From Zunongwangia pacifica (GTDB taxonomy: Bacteria > Bacteroidota > Bacteroidia > Flavobacteriales > Flavobacteriaceae), in assembly GCF_023499215.1 (NCBI RefSeq), contig NZ_JAKHSK010000015.1:1-64000 (forward strand): a DNA stretch of 64,000 bases, given 5' to 3'. Shown here piece by piece: positions 1 to 7,237 of the stretch (position 1 is its first letter; every line of letters begins with the position of its first letter). The notes below the pieces were generated by a model that saw only the letters and a program-made list of their open reading frames with translations, did no database searches and was not told the DNA's origin. The position numbers and the translations under genes are program-made.

Positions 1-58
1 CTTCTCCTGATTTGAACTGCTTTAAAAATTCGTCATCGAATAGATCTTCTTTTTTCAT
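1..58 (-). CDS. IS256-family transposase, N-terminal fragment (runs off window)
   Basis: The minus strand opens with ATG at 58 and reads MKKEDLFDDEFLKQFKSGE to the window edge without a stop. This resembles the N-terminus of Bacteroidota IS256-family (mutator) transposases, which begin with a DEFLKQFKxGEEL-like stretch. Only 19 codons are visible, so the DDE domain cannot be checked. The gene reads away from the integrase. A GGGACTGACTC-like sequence near 150-163 on the minus strand may be the terminal inverted repeat, but the other end of the element is outside the window. Family assignment rests on recall of a short motif. Confidence 0.6.
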   Translation of the reverse strand, partial: MKKEDLFDDEFLKQFKSGE

Positions 59-102
59 TGTTGTGTAAATATTAGCGCCTGAATTTCTCAGGCAAGGTTA
101 AA

Positions 103-134
103 AAAATATCGGGGTTTGCAAACCCCGATATTTT
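103..134. terminator. Perfect 32-bp palindrome, probable bidirectional terminator
   Basis: Sixteen bases (AAAATATCGGGGTTTG) are followed directly by their exact reverse complement. The GC-rich core is flanked by A runs on one side and T runs on the other, so it could act as a terminator on either strand. It lies between the transposase start and the integrase 3' end and may belong to the insertion sequence. Confidence 0.6.
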
Positions 135-226
135 CTAATTACACAGTTTTTGAGTCAGTCCCCCTTAAATAAATTAATTACCAAGTATCTTCCCGAGTTT
201 ATCCATATCTTTACTAATCTTATCCT

Positions 227-1396
227 CTAAGACCCTGCGTAAATTGGGGTGGTCGCTATTTTAGTATGTCCAAGTAATTTTGATACCGTTTCTATGGGAA
301 CGCCATTACTTAGGGTTACCGTAGTAGCAAAAGTATGCCGGGACATATGAAAAGTAAGATTCTTTTTTATCCCTACAATCATAGCCAGTTCCTTTAGATA
401 TAAATTCACTTTTTGATTACTACATTCTGGAAGCAACTTTCCAGTAGCCTGGGTTATGGGATGATCTTCATATTTTTTGAGAATACGTAAAGCCGATTCC
501 AGCAGGGGTACTTTCACAGCGTTATTCGTTTTATTTCTTGTGGTAATTATCCATGCTTTTCCATCAATACCAATGCTTATTTCCTCTTCACTTAGCTCCA
601 TCAGATCACCATAACTTAAACCTGTATAGCAACTAAAAATGAATAAATCCCGAATTCGATCCAGTCGGTCTATTGGAATTTCAGCGTGCTGAAGATTTAA
701 CAACTCATTTTTAGATAGAAATTCACGCTCCCTCTTTTCAAAGGTCATTTTCCACGTTCTAAAAGGATCTTTATCAAGCCATTCCAAATGAAAAGCCAGG
801 GTTACTATTTTACGCAAACGCTGAATATGTTTCATCACCGTATTATGGCTCATCGCTTTATAGTGACCTTTGGGATAGTAATTAAAAAGAAAAGCTTCAA
901 AATCACTCAGAAACCTATAGTTTAATTGGGAGAGGTAAATATCTGTTGTCCGCAACCTTTGATGTACATATTCCTTAATATACTTCTCACTTACTTTAAA
1001 ATTCCGAATACTCCCGGCACTATGGGTATTCCTAATTTTATCCTGATGATATTCGATAAGCTCATTTAAGGTTTTGGAACTCCCTCCTTCCCCATTGAAT
1101 TCAGCTTTAACCAAATCTGAAGTAATCAACTTTCCTTTGAATTTTAGATCCTGATAAATCTGAAAAAATCTTGCGTAAGTTTGATCTAGAAATTCGTTGA
1201 GCTCAAGGGTTTTCTTAGAATTTACTTTTAAGCGTTTCGTTTTAGAATTCCAAAGATCTATTGATGCATATCGCTTTAAACTAATATTGGCCCGTTTCGA
1301 ATTCACGGTAATACGGGCATAGATTAGACTTTGATTATTTTTGACTTTCTTTTTATTAAGCCAAAAAACCATTGAAAATGTTTTTGATGTACGCAT
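227..1396 (-). CDS. Tyrosine site-specific integrase with frameshifted C-terminus
   Basis: This is a phage_int_SAM_5/Arm-DNA-binding tyrosine recombinase of the type used by Bacteroidota conjugative and mobilisable elements. The N-terminal arm-binding region (about 1-100) and SAM-like core-binding domain (about 105-210) are followed by the catalytic domain. Visible catalytic motifs are HMSRHTFA, LLGHTKIATT and the nucleophile in PIY near residue 386. Arg I is replaced by Ser in TGLSYGDL, as in IntDOT. The frame stops at IYAGS. In the next frame the expected tail VLEDKISKDMDKL runs on to TAA at 174-176, so one base seems to have been lost near 231-236 (GCA-GG where GCA-AGG would be expected). 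The catalytic Tyr is kept but about 20 tail residues are lost, so activity is uncertain. Confidence 0.9.
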   Translation of the reverse strand: MRTSKTFSMVFWLNKKKVKNNQSLIYARITVNSKRANISLKRYASIDLWNSKTKRLKVNSKKTLELNEFLDQTYARFFQIYQDLKFKGKLITSDLVKAEFNGEGGSSKTLNELIEYHQDKIRNTHSAGSIRNFKVSEKYIKEYVHQRLRTTDIYLSQLNYRFLSDFEAFLFNYYPKGHYKAMSHNTVMKHIQRLRKIVTLAFHLEWLDKDPFRTWKMTFEKREREFLSKNELLNLQHAEIPIDRLDRIRDLFIFSCYTGLSYGDLMELSEEEISIGIDGKAWIITTRNKTNNAVKVPLLESALRILKKYEDHPITQATGKLLPECSNQKVNLYLKELAMIVGIKKNLTFHMSRHTFATTVTLSNGVPIETVSKLLGHTKIATTPIYAGS

Positions 1397-1476
1397 AATA
1401 ATGCATTTTTAAAGTGAATAATTCAGTTACTGGAAGTCAAATCCACCTTTAAAAATCATAACATCGAAAATCTATA

Positions 1477-1516
1477 AAATACACCTGAGGTGTACTTTTA
1501 ATTTAGAGGTATACTT
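1477..1516. promoter_or_regulatory. Operator-like repeats upstream of integrase
   Basis: About 85 bp upstream of the integrase start is a palindrome TACACCTGAGGTGTA, followed by direct repeats AGGTGTACTTT and AGGTATACTTT. Such short repeats could be integrase arm-type sites or binding sites for a regulator. This is inferred from sequence and position only. Confidence 0.3.
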
Positions 1517-1570
1517 TAGCTACCAAATAGAATGATATCCTATCATTTTAAATGTTCCTCTAAAAACGCG

Positions 1571-1604
1571 AAAACCACGCAATTCCTAAGATTTGCGTGG
1601 TTTT
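1571..1604. terminator. Stem-loop terminator beside left repeat
   Basis: The arms AAAACCACGCAA (1571-1582) and TTGCGTGGTTTT (1593-1604) form a perfect 12-bp stem with a 10-base loop, ending in a T run on the plus strand and an equivalent run on the minus strand. It lies between the integrase promoter region and the 44-bp repeat at 1637. Confidence 0.6.
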
Positions 1605-1636
1605 GTAGTCTATTGTCTTCTTTAAAAGTGAACGAT

Positions 1637-1680
1637 ATGGTACAAAACTCGAACCAATTAATAGAGGATTTAAAGCTTTT
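1637..1680. repeat. 44-bp direct repeat, left copy (candidate attachment site)
   Basis: This 44-bp stretch, beginning ATGGTACAAAACTCG and ending GATTTAAAGCTTTT, occurs again without a mismatch at 38233-38276 in the same orientation. Homology continues for about 34 more bases with scattered mismatches. The right copy is the 3' end of a small lipoprotein gene, and here only the 3' end is present. Insertion into a gene 3' end with a partly restoring copy is typical of tyrosine-integrase elements. The integrase gene lies 240 bp to the left, outside the interval. Confidence 0.55.
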
Positions 1681-1749
1681 AGCTGATATACTAGCTGCTT
1701 AAAAAATCAAACCACTTATTTACAAATGGTTTAAGAAGTAGTTTTGTTA

Positions 1750-1818
1750 AATTGCTTCTTTATTGCCCCTTTAAAGGCGTTTTTGCCCCTTTATTGCCCC
1801 TTTGAAGAATTATAGTAT
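1750..1818. repeat. About 70-bp imperfect duplicate of 2666-2735
   Basis: The stretch around CTTTATTGCCCCTTT at 1750-1818 aligns along its length with 2666-2735, which covers the 3' end and downstream region of the AlbA-type ATPase gene. Both contain two TTTATTKCCCCTTT-type blocks at similar spacing. The pair brackets the deaminase gene, which suggests that this gene was inserted into, or duplicated together with, the tail of the ATPase gene. No gene is seen in 1681-1963. Confidence 0.4.
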
Positions 1819-1963
1819 GTTCTTTCAATGAACTCTTTATGGACTTCATATATTAGACTAAAGAATATTTTATCACAATTTACTACTATCAGTATTAATC
1901 TCATTGTGCCTGGTATCTACACTTGGAATAGAACAATAATTTGATGGACAAGATTAATTGACA

Positions 1964-2470
1964 TTATTTATCATTCCAAGGTTGGGCAGATATTAAATCT
2001 TTGGATTTCCATTCTTCTAAAACGGTTATTGCATTTTTGTCAGGCACATATAAGAAATTAATTTTACGCTCATTGGCACTTTTTCGTAATTCATCAAATA
2101 TAAATGTATCATCAAACCCAACTTTAGCGGCATCAGCATTTGTATTCGCATAATAGACTTTGTGAATTTTTGCCCAATAAATAGCACCTAAGCACATAGG
2201 ACAGGGTTCTAATGTAGTGTACATTTGGCATTCAGATAATTGAAGATCATTGATATTTCTGCAAGCCCTTTCAATAGCGACCATTTCTCCGTGTGATGTT
2301 GGATTGACCCGCTCAAAAATTTCATTATGTCCCTCTCCAATAATTTTACCATTTCTAACAATTACACAGCCAATTGGAAGACCTTTGCCGCTCTTATATG
2401 CGATTTCCGAAAGCTCAATTGCTCTCAACATAAATTTAGGATGATAATCCTGATCCATAATTTCGTTCAT
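1964..2470 (-). CDS. Nucleoside/guanine deaminase (CMP/dCMP deaminase family)
   Basis: A 168-residue zinc-dependent deaminase of the cytidine deaminase-like fold. The zinc-site motifs are clear: HGE (in TSHGEMVAIE, with the proton-shuttle Glu) and PCPMC (in TTLEPCPMCLGAIYW). The C-terminal region with a YVPDKNAI stretch and the overall length are close to GuaD-type guanine deaminases (about 156 residues in Bacillus), which convert guanine to xanthine. tRNA adenosine deaminase is a less likely alternative. The gene stands alone on the minus strand downstream of the AlbA-type ATPase gene, bracketed by a 70-bp duplication. The start MNEIMDQDYH is followed by MDQDYH, so the true start could be four residues later. 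Confidence 0.85.
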   Translation of the reverse strand: MNEIMDQDYHPKFMLRAIELSEIAYKSGKGLPIGCVIVRNGKIIGEGHNEIFERVNPTSHGEMVAIERACRNINDLQLSECQMYTTLEPCPMCLGAIYWAKIHKVYYANTNADAAKVGFDDTFIFDELRKSANERKINFLYVPDKNAITVLEEWKSKDLISAQPWNDK

Positions 2471-2693
2471 TGCTTTAGCATTTGAGTTGCAAATTTATTC
2501 AATCCTTGCAGGTATTACTCTACTATAAATGAATTTTACATTTCACAAAAGGTATTTATCAACACCACAAACATACCTTGCGTGAGCGTTTGGATTTTGG
2601 AAATCGGAACAAAGTAATTACCTGTGTGGAGACAGAGGCAGATTCAATATATATAGTTTTTGTACAATTGCTCCTTTATTGCCCTTTTGGAGA

Positions 2694-4070
2694 CTATTTT
2701 ACTCCTTTATTTCCCCTTTGGAGAATATAGTAGGTCCCCTTTCCTGTGGAACCTATTTTGGTTATAAAATTTCTATCAACAAGCATTTGTAAATCATAAG
2801 ACACCATCCTCTTGGAGATTTCAAAAAGTGCTTGGTATTGTTTATTATTAATTCGACCATTCTCTTTTATAAATAACAAAGCTTTAATATGTCGAGATTC
2901 AAGATTGTATGTTTTCAGAATTTCTTCTGTATAAATATCCTTTAGAAAAGTAACACTTACCCCACCTTGATCTTCCTCAATAATCGGTTCAGGCAATCCT
3001 GCCTCTTTACAAGCATCAATGATTTTATTTATCCCTCGTCCCCAGGATTCGATATAACCAGCTTTAAAAAATGCATTGGCTATATTTCGATTTCGGGGAT
3101 AGGATGAATGTTCTTGTTTTAGTTTATCAATTGTCAATTCCTCTGGTAAAGTTCCCGGATTCCATAAATGTAATCGATCATCATACACTCGAAGAAATGT
3201 ATATGTGCTGGAATAATCCTTATGAATAATAGCATTCAATATTGCTTCTCTTAATGCCGTTTCTGGATATTCCAACGGTTCCATACGCTCCAATCCCTTA
3301 TAGGAAATAGGTCTAACCAAATATTTGGTTTTAAGGATTTCGATTACTTTATCAGCCATCTCAAAAATATTGGTTTCAACTATGTCTTGAAATAAAAGAT
3401 CATGGCTGGACTTTCCAAATCGCCCAATCTTGAAACTTGCCGTTACCGATACCTTGATTAGATTTTTCCCAAATAATAAAACGGCGGCATTTGTTAGCTG
3501 CCCTTGTTCTGTAAGAAGTCCAAGGTTTTTGAATAGGGTTTGTTTGCCAATCTTTAGCGTATTTGGAGGAATACGATCTTTCTCAATTGCTTTAATAATA
3601 AATTTTTGAATGCTATTACCATTAAGGTCGGAAAATGTTATTCCTTCAACTGCCATATCCTCCCATTTCTTTCCCATTTTATTGAGCAACAGATTTTGTA
3701 AAGCAATTCCTTTAAGTTCTTGTTTGGTGCTTCCGCTTCGGTAGTGATAAACTCCATGATAAGCAATGGGTACATTACTAATCGGAACGATAATTTCAAG
3801 ATAATTTTTTCCTTCAGCCGCATGTAGATTCACATCAACCACAAGTCCTAAATGGTTAACAGACTTGTTTGGAATGTCTTCCATCAGCTTTTTATAATTA
3901 TCTATCCCAGTAATATGACCATTATCATCAATACCAATATAGATTTGTCCTCCTCTTGCATTAGCAAAACCACAAATCCATTTCAGATATTCATCTCTCC
4001 AAGTCTGCTTATATTCAATATTTTGAGCTTCTCCTTGTTTCATTTTCACTCTGCATTTTCTCAAATACAA
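2694..4070 (-). CDS. AlbA_2/Schlafen-type putative transcriptional regulator or ATPase
   Basis: A 458-residue protein with an N-terminal AlbA_2 (Schlafen-like) domain, seen in EYKQTWRDEYLKWICGFAN and GGQIYIGIDDNGHITG, a middle region, and a RecG-C/HATPase_c_4-like segment (EAILNAIIHKDYS, then SWGRGINKIIDAC near 350). The C-terminus has a winged-helix look (KQYQALFEISKRMVSYDL). Such proteins are often annotated as ATP-dependent DNA helicase RecG-like or HTH regulators and are common beside defence genes. A start at residue 10 (MKQGEAQN, position 4043) is as good as the upstream one. It may be a regulator or an effector for the neighbouring defence genes. Exact function is unknown. Confidence 0.75.
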   Translation of the reverse strand: MYLRKCRVKMKQGEAQNIEYKQTWRDEYLKWICGFANARGGQIYIGIDDNGHITGIDNYKKLMEDIPNKSVNHLGLVVDVNLHAAEGKNYLEIIVPISNVPIAYHGVYHYRSGSTKQELKGIALQNLLLNKMGKKWEDMAVEGITFSDLNGNSIQKFIIKAIEKDRIPPNTLKIGKQTLFKNLGLLTEQGQLTNAAVLLFGKNLIKVSVTASFKIGRFGKSSHDLLFQDIVETNIFEMADKVIEILKTKYLVRPISYKGLERMEPLEYPETALREAILNAIIHKDYSSTYTFLRVYDDRLHLWNPGTLPEELTIDKLKQEHSSYPRNRNIANAFFKAGYIESWGRGINKIIDACKEAGLPEPIIEEDQGGVSVTFLKDIYTEEILKTYNLESRHIKALLFIKENGRINNKQYQALFEISKRMVSYDLQMLVDRNFITKIGSTGKGTYYILQRGNKGVK

Positions 4071-4236
4071 AGCTACCTATTATGTGTTTTTCTACCCTAC
4101 TCAAAATATGGTGGGGAATGTTAGCCTACAAAATTGGACAGCTTTTCTTTTTACCTAACCTTACAAGAAGAAATCATTTCGTCGAAAGTATTGGAATATA
4201 TTGACAATTTTCCAATAGCCAATCAAGTGTTGGTTA

Positions 4237-4392
4237 TTAAGAGTTAATGTTTATATAAAGATTTCTCAAGGTTTGTATTTCCCTTAATAAAATATCTCTA
4301 ACTATATGAACTTGCTCTTTTAGATTCAATGGAAAACCCTCTTGATTCGGAAAGTTAAACTGATAATAGGAGTCATGATCAACTATTTTCAT
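4237..4392 (-). CDS. Small ORF downstream of qatD, unknown function
   Basis: A 51-codon frame begins with ATG at 4392, 13 bases after the qatD stop and on the same strand, and ends at TAA 4237-4239. The product begins MKIVDHDSYYQFNFP and ends NLYININS. It has a mixed, protein-like composition with an amphipathic middle (EQVHIVRDILLREIQTLR). No family is recognised. Close spacing suggests that it is a fifth gene of the qat operon, or the start of a decayed downstream gene. The region 4071-4236 shows no other convincing frame. Confidence 0.4.
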   Translation of the reverse strand: MKIVDHDSYYQFNFPNQEGFPLNLKEQVHIVRDILLREIQTLRNLYININS

Positions 4393-4405
4393 TACATATA
4401 ATGCC

Positions 4406-5137
4406 TTATTTTATTTGGGTAATCATCCGTTTAAAATTTCTAAAAAGAATTGTTTTTACTTCCTTTTCACTTAATTGCCATTGGCTCGCTAAAAACAAAA
4501 TAACTTTTTGTACTTGCCCAGGTTTAATTGGAAGGCTATTTTCACTGACGAAAGGTCCATCTGTTTCGGTTAATATTAATTGCTTTGGTATTTTAGAAAT
4601 TATCTTTCTGCCTGACATAGATTTTACCATCGCAGGATTAATAGAGAAAAAATAGCCTGCTTCTGCAATAGCATCAATCAAATTTAATCCACCTGAATAC
4701 CAATGAAAAATTGCAGATTGTATATTGTTTTTTATTAAGAGGTCTAAAACTTCTTTCTCTGCTTTTCGGGAATGAATACTTAAGATTTTTTTTTGTCCTG
4801 AAATGACCATTAGTAGTTTAGAAAAAGTATCTAACTGAATATCTTTTGTAGAGATACCCTCTTTGGAAAAATCCAATCCAACCTCTCCGATATATGATGT
4901 TTTATGAATGTTTTTTAGGAATAAATCAAACTCCATTTTATGAAAATCAGCCATTAAAGGGTGCATTCCTAAAGCTAATCTTATCTTTTTTAATGACTGG
5001 AAATGAGAATATCCCATTTCAAAATGGCTTGGCAGATTGGTCATTGCTAATACCGTTACGTCAGATTTTACAGCATCTTGCAAAACCTGTCTTGGATTAG
5101 AGTACAAATCTATATGGCAGTGTGTATCAATAATCAT
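4406..5137 (-). CDS. qatD: QatD, TatD-family metal-dependent hydrolase of the Qat defence system
   Basis: A 243-residue TatD-type TIM-barrel hydrolase. Metal-binding motifs are visible: DTHCHIDLY at residues 3-11 (HxH), GEVGLDF in the middle (catalytic Glu), HSRKA, and TETDGPF near 190. It overlaps qatC by the four bases ATGA, so it is translationally coupled. In Qat systems (QatABCD, defined by Gao and colleagues as an anti-phage system) QatD is the TatD-like nuclease and is required for protection. The context of KAP ATPase, QatB, QueC-like QatC and TatD in this order makes the assignment firm, although a housekeeping TatD would look similar in isolation. Confidence 0.9.
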   Translation of the reverse strand: MIIDTHCHIDLYSNPRQVLQDAVKSDVTVLAMTNLPSHFEMGYSHFQSLKKIRLALGMHPLMADFHKMEFDLFLKNIHKTSYIGEVGLDFSKEGISTKDIQLDTFSKLLMVISGQKKILSIHSRKAEKEVLDLLIKNNIQSAIFHWYSGGLNLIDAIAEAGYFFSINPAMVKSMSGRKIISKIPKQLILTETDGPFVSENSLPIKPGQVQKVILFLASQWQLSEKEVKTILFRNFKRMITQIK

Positions 5138-6492
5138 CTTAACCCCAACTCAGATTTTACAAATCTATTCCCTTTATCATTAAACAATTTTAGAACTTCT
5201 GTTTTGCTTCTTAATACCATTTCTGCATAATCAGTAAGATTATTAATATCAATGTTACCATTCACAAGTAAGTCTCTTTTCATTTTTTCCAATGGGATAT
5301 TTCTTTTCAAGTAACTGAATAATGCAGGTAAATCATTATTTCCTAAAGATGACACTTTTGTAATAAAGTTTCCATACTGGTTTTCATTGTCCAGACCCGC
5401 TTTATTCAATGCCGCTCGCCTATAAATACAAGGCATACATCTTCCACAATTATGTTTCTCATTAGGATTGTCAAAATGAAATTGCCTTCTACCTCTTTTA
5501 CCACAAGAAACCGAATCTTTATAAATATTCTTCAAAAAAGTTTGGTTTGTACATTCAACAAACATCTCTCCTTTTGTCTTAAAAGTATAGGGATTATGTA
5601 TTACAGTAGATAGCCCCAATTCGGCAAGTAATTCTTGAGTATTTTTTAAAACATAAGGATGCGTTGTTCTTGTACTTAAAGAGCTTACTCTTGATGGTGT
5701 CAATGGATAATTGATTGAAATTGTTCCATTCTCGGGAATTATTAATTCATCAATTGGGGACAGGTAACTACCTAAACCAATAAAAAATAGAGAACGACTA
5801 CGGTAATTGTTTTCTATGGTTACCCTGTTGCCATCAGTATCTTTTCTTGATAGTGCTAATTTTGATTGTACCCAATATATTTTATTTGGGTATTGGGTTA
5901 TTAAATGCCTCAATAACTTTCTTTGGTCTCCATTCGGGCCTGGTGATTTTGAATCAAAATGAGATACCAAAAGTATTCTTTCATTATTACTAAGTTTTTC
6001 CAATTCATCAATAACTCCAATTAAAGAATCTAAACCACCTGAGAATAAACTTACAGATTTGATGGTGTCTTTGTTGTAACTTGGAATTTTCCTTCTATTC
6101 GTACGTGGTTGAAACAAATCAACATCTTCTATTTCTCGGAAAGAAATTTGCCAATTATCTCCTGTTAGGAAATCTAAAATCTGTTTCAATCTATCTTCTT
6201 TACCGTTCCAAACAGCCAAGTTGTTTACAGGAAACTCTACTGCTATATCTCTTGTCCAACCATCATTTGAATAAATAGCTCGACTGAGTAGGTTATCTAT
6301 ACCATAAACTATTGCAGATACAAGAAAGAAATCAAATTTTACTGAGGTGAAATCAGTCGTGAAATCAAAAACTCTTTCATAACCTAAGAAAGATAATGGA
6401 ACTTTTCTATTCACTCTGTTATCTATATAACAAAGCTCTAAGTCTGAAAATTTACCATAACCTGCGTTATCAATAACTATATTTACTCTCAT
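5134..6492 (-). CDS. qatC: QatC, QueC-like PP-loop protein of the Qat defence system
   Basis: A 452-residue protein with the PP-loop ATP pyrophosphatase motif SLFSGGLDSLIGV around residue 150 and a Cys cluster HNCGRCMPCIYRR around 350, both as in QueC (7-cyano-7-deazaguanine synthase). It is longer than housekeeping QueC (about 220-230 residues) because of an N-terminal extension of about 140 residues, as is usual for QatC. The role in defence is probably a nucleobase or protein modification step; the substrate is unknown. The start is 2 bases after the qatB stop and the stop overlaps the qatD start. Confidence 0.9.
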   Translation of the reverse strand: MRVNIVIDNAGYGKFSDLELCYIDNRVNRKVPLSFLGYERVFDFTTDFTSVKFDFFLVSAIVYGIDNLLSRAIYSNDGWTRDIAVEFPVNNLAVWNGKEDRLKQILDFLTGDNWQISFREIEDVDLFQPRTNRRKIPSYNKDTIKSVSLFSGGLDSLIGVIDELEKLSNNERILLVSHFDSKSPGPNGDQRKLLRHLITQYPNKIYWVQSKLALSRKDTDGNRVTIENNYRSRSLFFIGLGSYLSPIDELIIPENGTISINYPLTPSRVSSLSTRTTHPYVLKNTQELLAELGLSTVIHNPYTFKTKGEMFVECTNQTFLKNIYKDSVSCGKRGRRQFHFDNPNEKHNCGRCMPCIYRRAALNKAGLDNENQYGNFITKVSSLGNNDLPALFSYLKRNIPLEKMKRDLLVNGNIDINNLTDYAEMVLRSKTEVLKLFNDKGNRFVKSELGLR

Positions 6493-6494
6493 AA

Positions 6495-7235
6495 CTATTC
6501 AAATACGGTTAATACATCTTGTTGAATATTTTTTACAAGCCTATCGGCTTCTTCGGAACTCCAATCAATGTTTTGCAATGGATTTTTTTTGTGCATATCG
6601 CCCACTCTTTCGACTATGAAATTTTTTATCTGACTGAAAAGATTATTACAATTACTTTCACTCTTGTTTTTTATTAAATTTTCATAGAACCACTTTGATA
6701 AAAGCTCATTAATGTAATACCCGAAATACTTTATTATTACATCTTCCAATGTATTAGCTGTAAAGGTTTCTTCTAATAAAGTTTGTACTTCGTCAATGGA
6801 CTCAGCTTGTCCCATTAGTTCTTCCAATAATAGTCTTGTAGCCTCTTTCGCTGCATTATCATCAATAGAAGTTGCACTACCGGAACAATACTCAATCAAA
6901 TGATTAATTACATCGCCCACGGTTTTATTATCAATATCTGTTAAACCGGTGGATTCAAGCGTTTCTCTAATATTATTACCCGAACTGATAAATTTTGAAA
7001 AGACTCCTCCGATTTTCTTTGCAGTTCTGATACTGCTTCTTCCTCCTGCTTTTGAACCACCACGTCCTCCTGTTGATGCTCCGCCCAATGCTGAAACAAA
7101 ATGTCCCATAATATTCTGTAGCTTCTGAGCTGGAAGAACAGAAGAATCACAATTTGAGGTAAGCGAAGAACTAAGCGTACCCCAATTCGGAACCATTGAA
7201 TGTTTTACATCAGAAAATGATTTAGATGTTCCCAT
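6495..7235 (-). CDS. qatB: QatB, Qat defence system protein of unknown biochemical role
   Basis: A 246-residue protein with a Ser-rich N-terminus (MGTSKSFSDVKHSMVPNWG), a Gly-rich linker near residues 50-70 (ALGGASTGGRGGSKAGG), and a mostly helical C-terminal half. These features match QatB of Qat systems, which has no known enzymatic motif. It sits between the KAP ATPase and the QueC-like gene, with 2-base gaps on both sides, so it is part of a tight operon. Identification relies on both the sequence style and the gene order. Confidence 0.85.
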   Translation of the reverse strand: MGTSKSFSDVKHSMVPNWGTLSSSLTSNCDSSVLPAQKLQNIMGHFVSALGGASTGGRGGSKAGGRSSIRTAKKIGGVFSKFISSGNNIRETLESTGLTDIDNKTVGDVINHLIEYCSGSATSIDDNAAKEATRLLLEELMGQAESIDEVQTLLEETFTANTLEDVIIKYFGYYINELLSKWFYENLIKNKSESNCNNLFSQIKNFIVERVGDMHKKNPLQNIDWSSEEADRLVKNIQQDVLTVFE

Positions 7236-7237
7236 TT

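Noticed and set aside
1740-1820. TTGCCCCTTT repeats as a CRISPR array
   Set aside because: Only a few imperfect blocks with no regular spacing, and no cas genes; they fit a duplicated 3' gene end.
3852-4124. Plus-strand frame over the start of the AlbA-type gene
   Set aside because: Shadow of the minus-strand gene; low-complexity translation with no family match.
4406-5137. Housekeeping TatD nuclease
   Set aside because: It overlaps qatC and completes an exact QatABCD order, so QatD is the better name.
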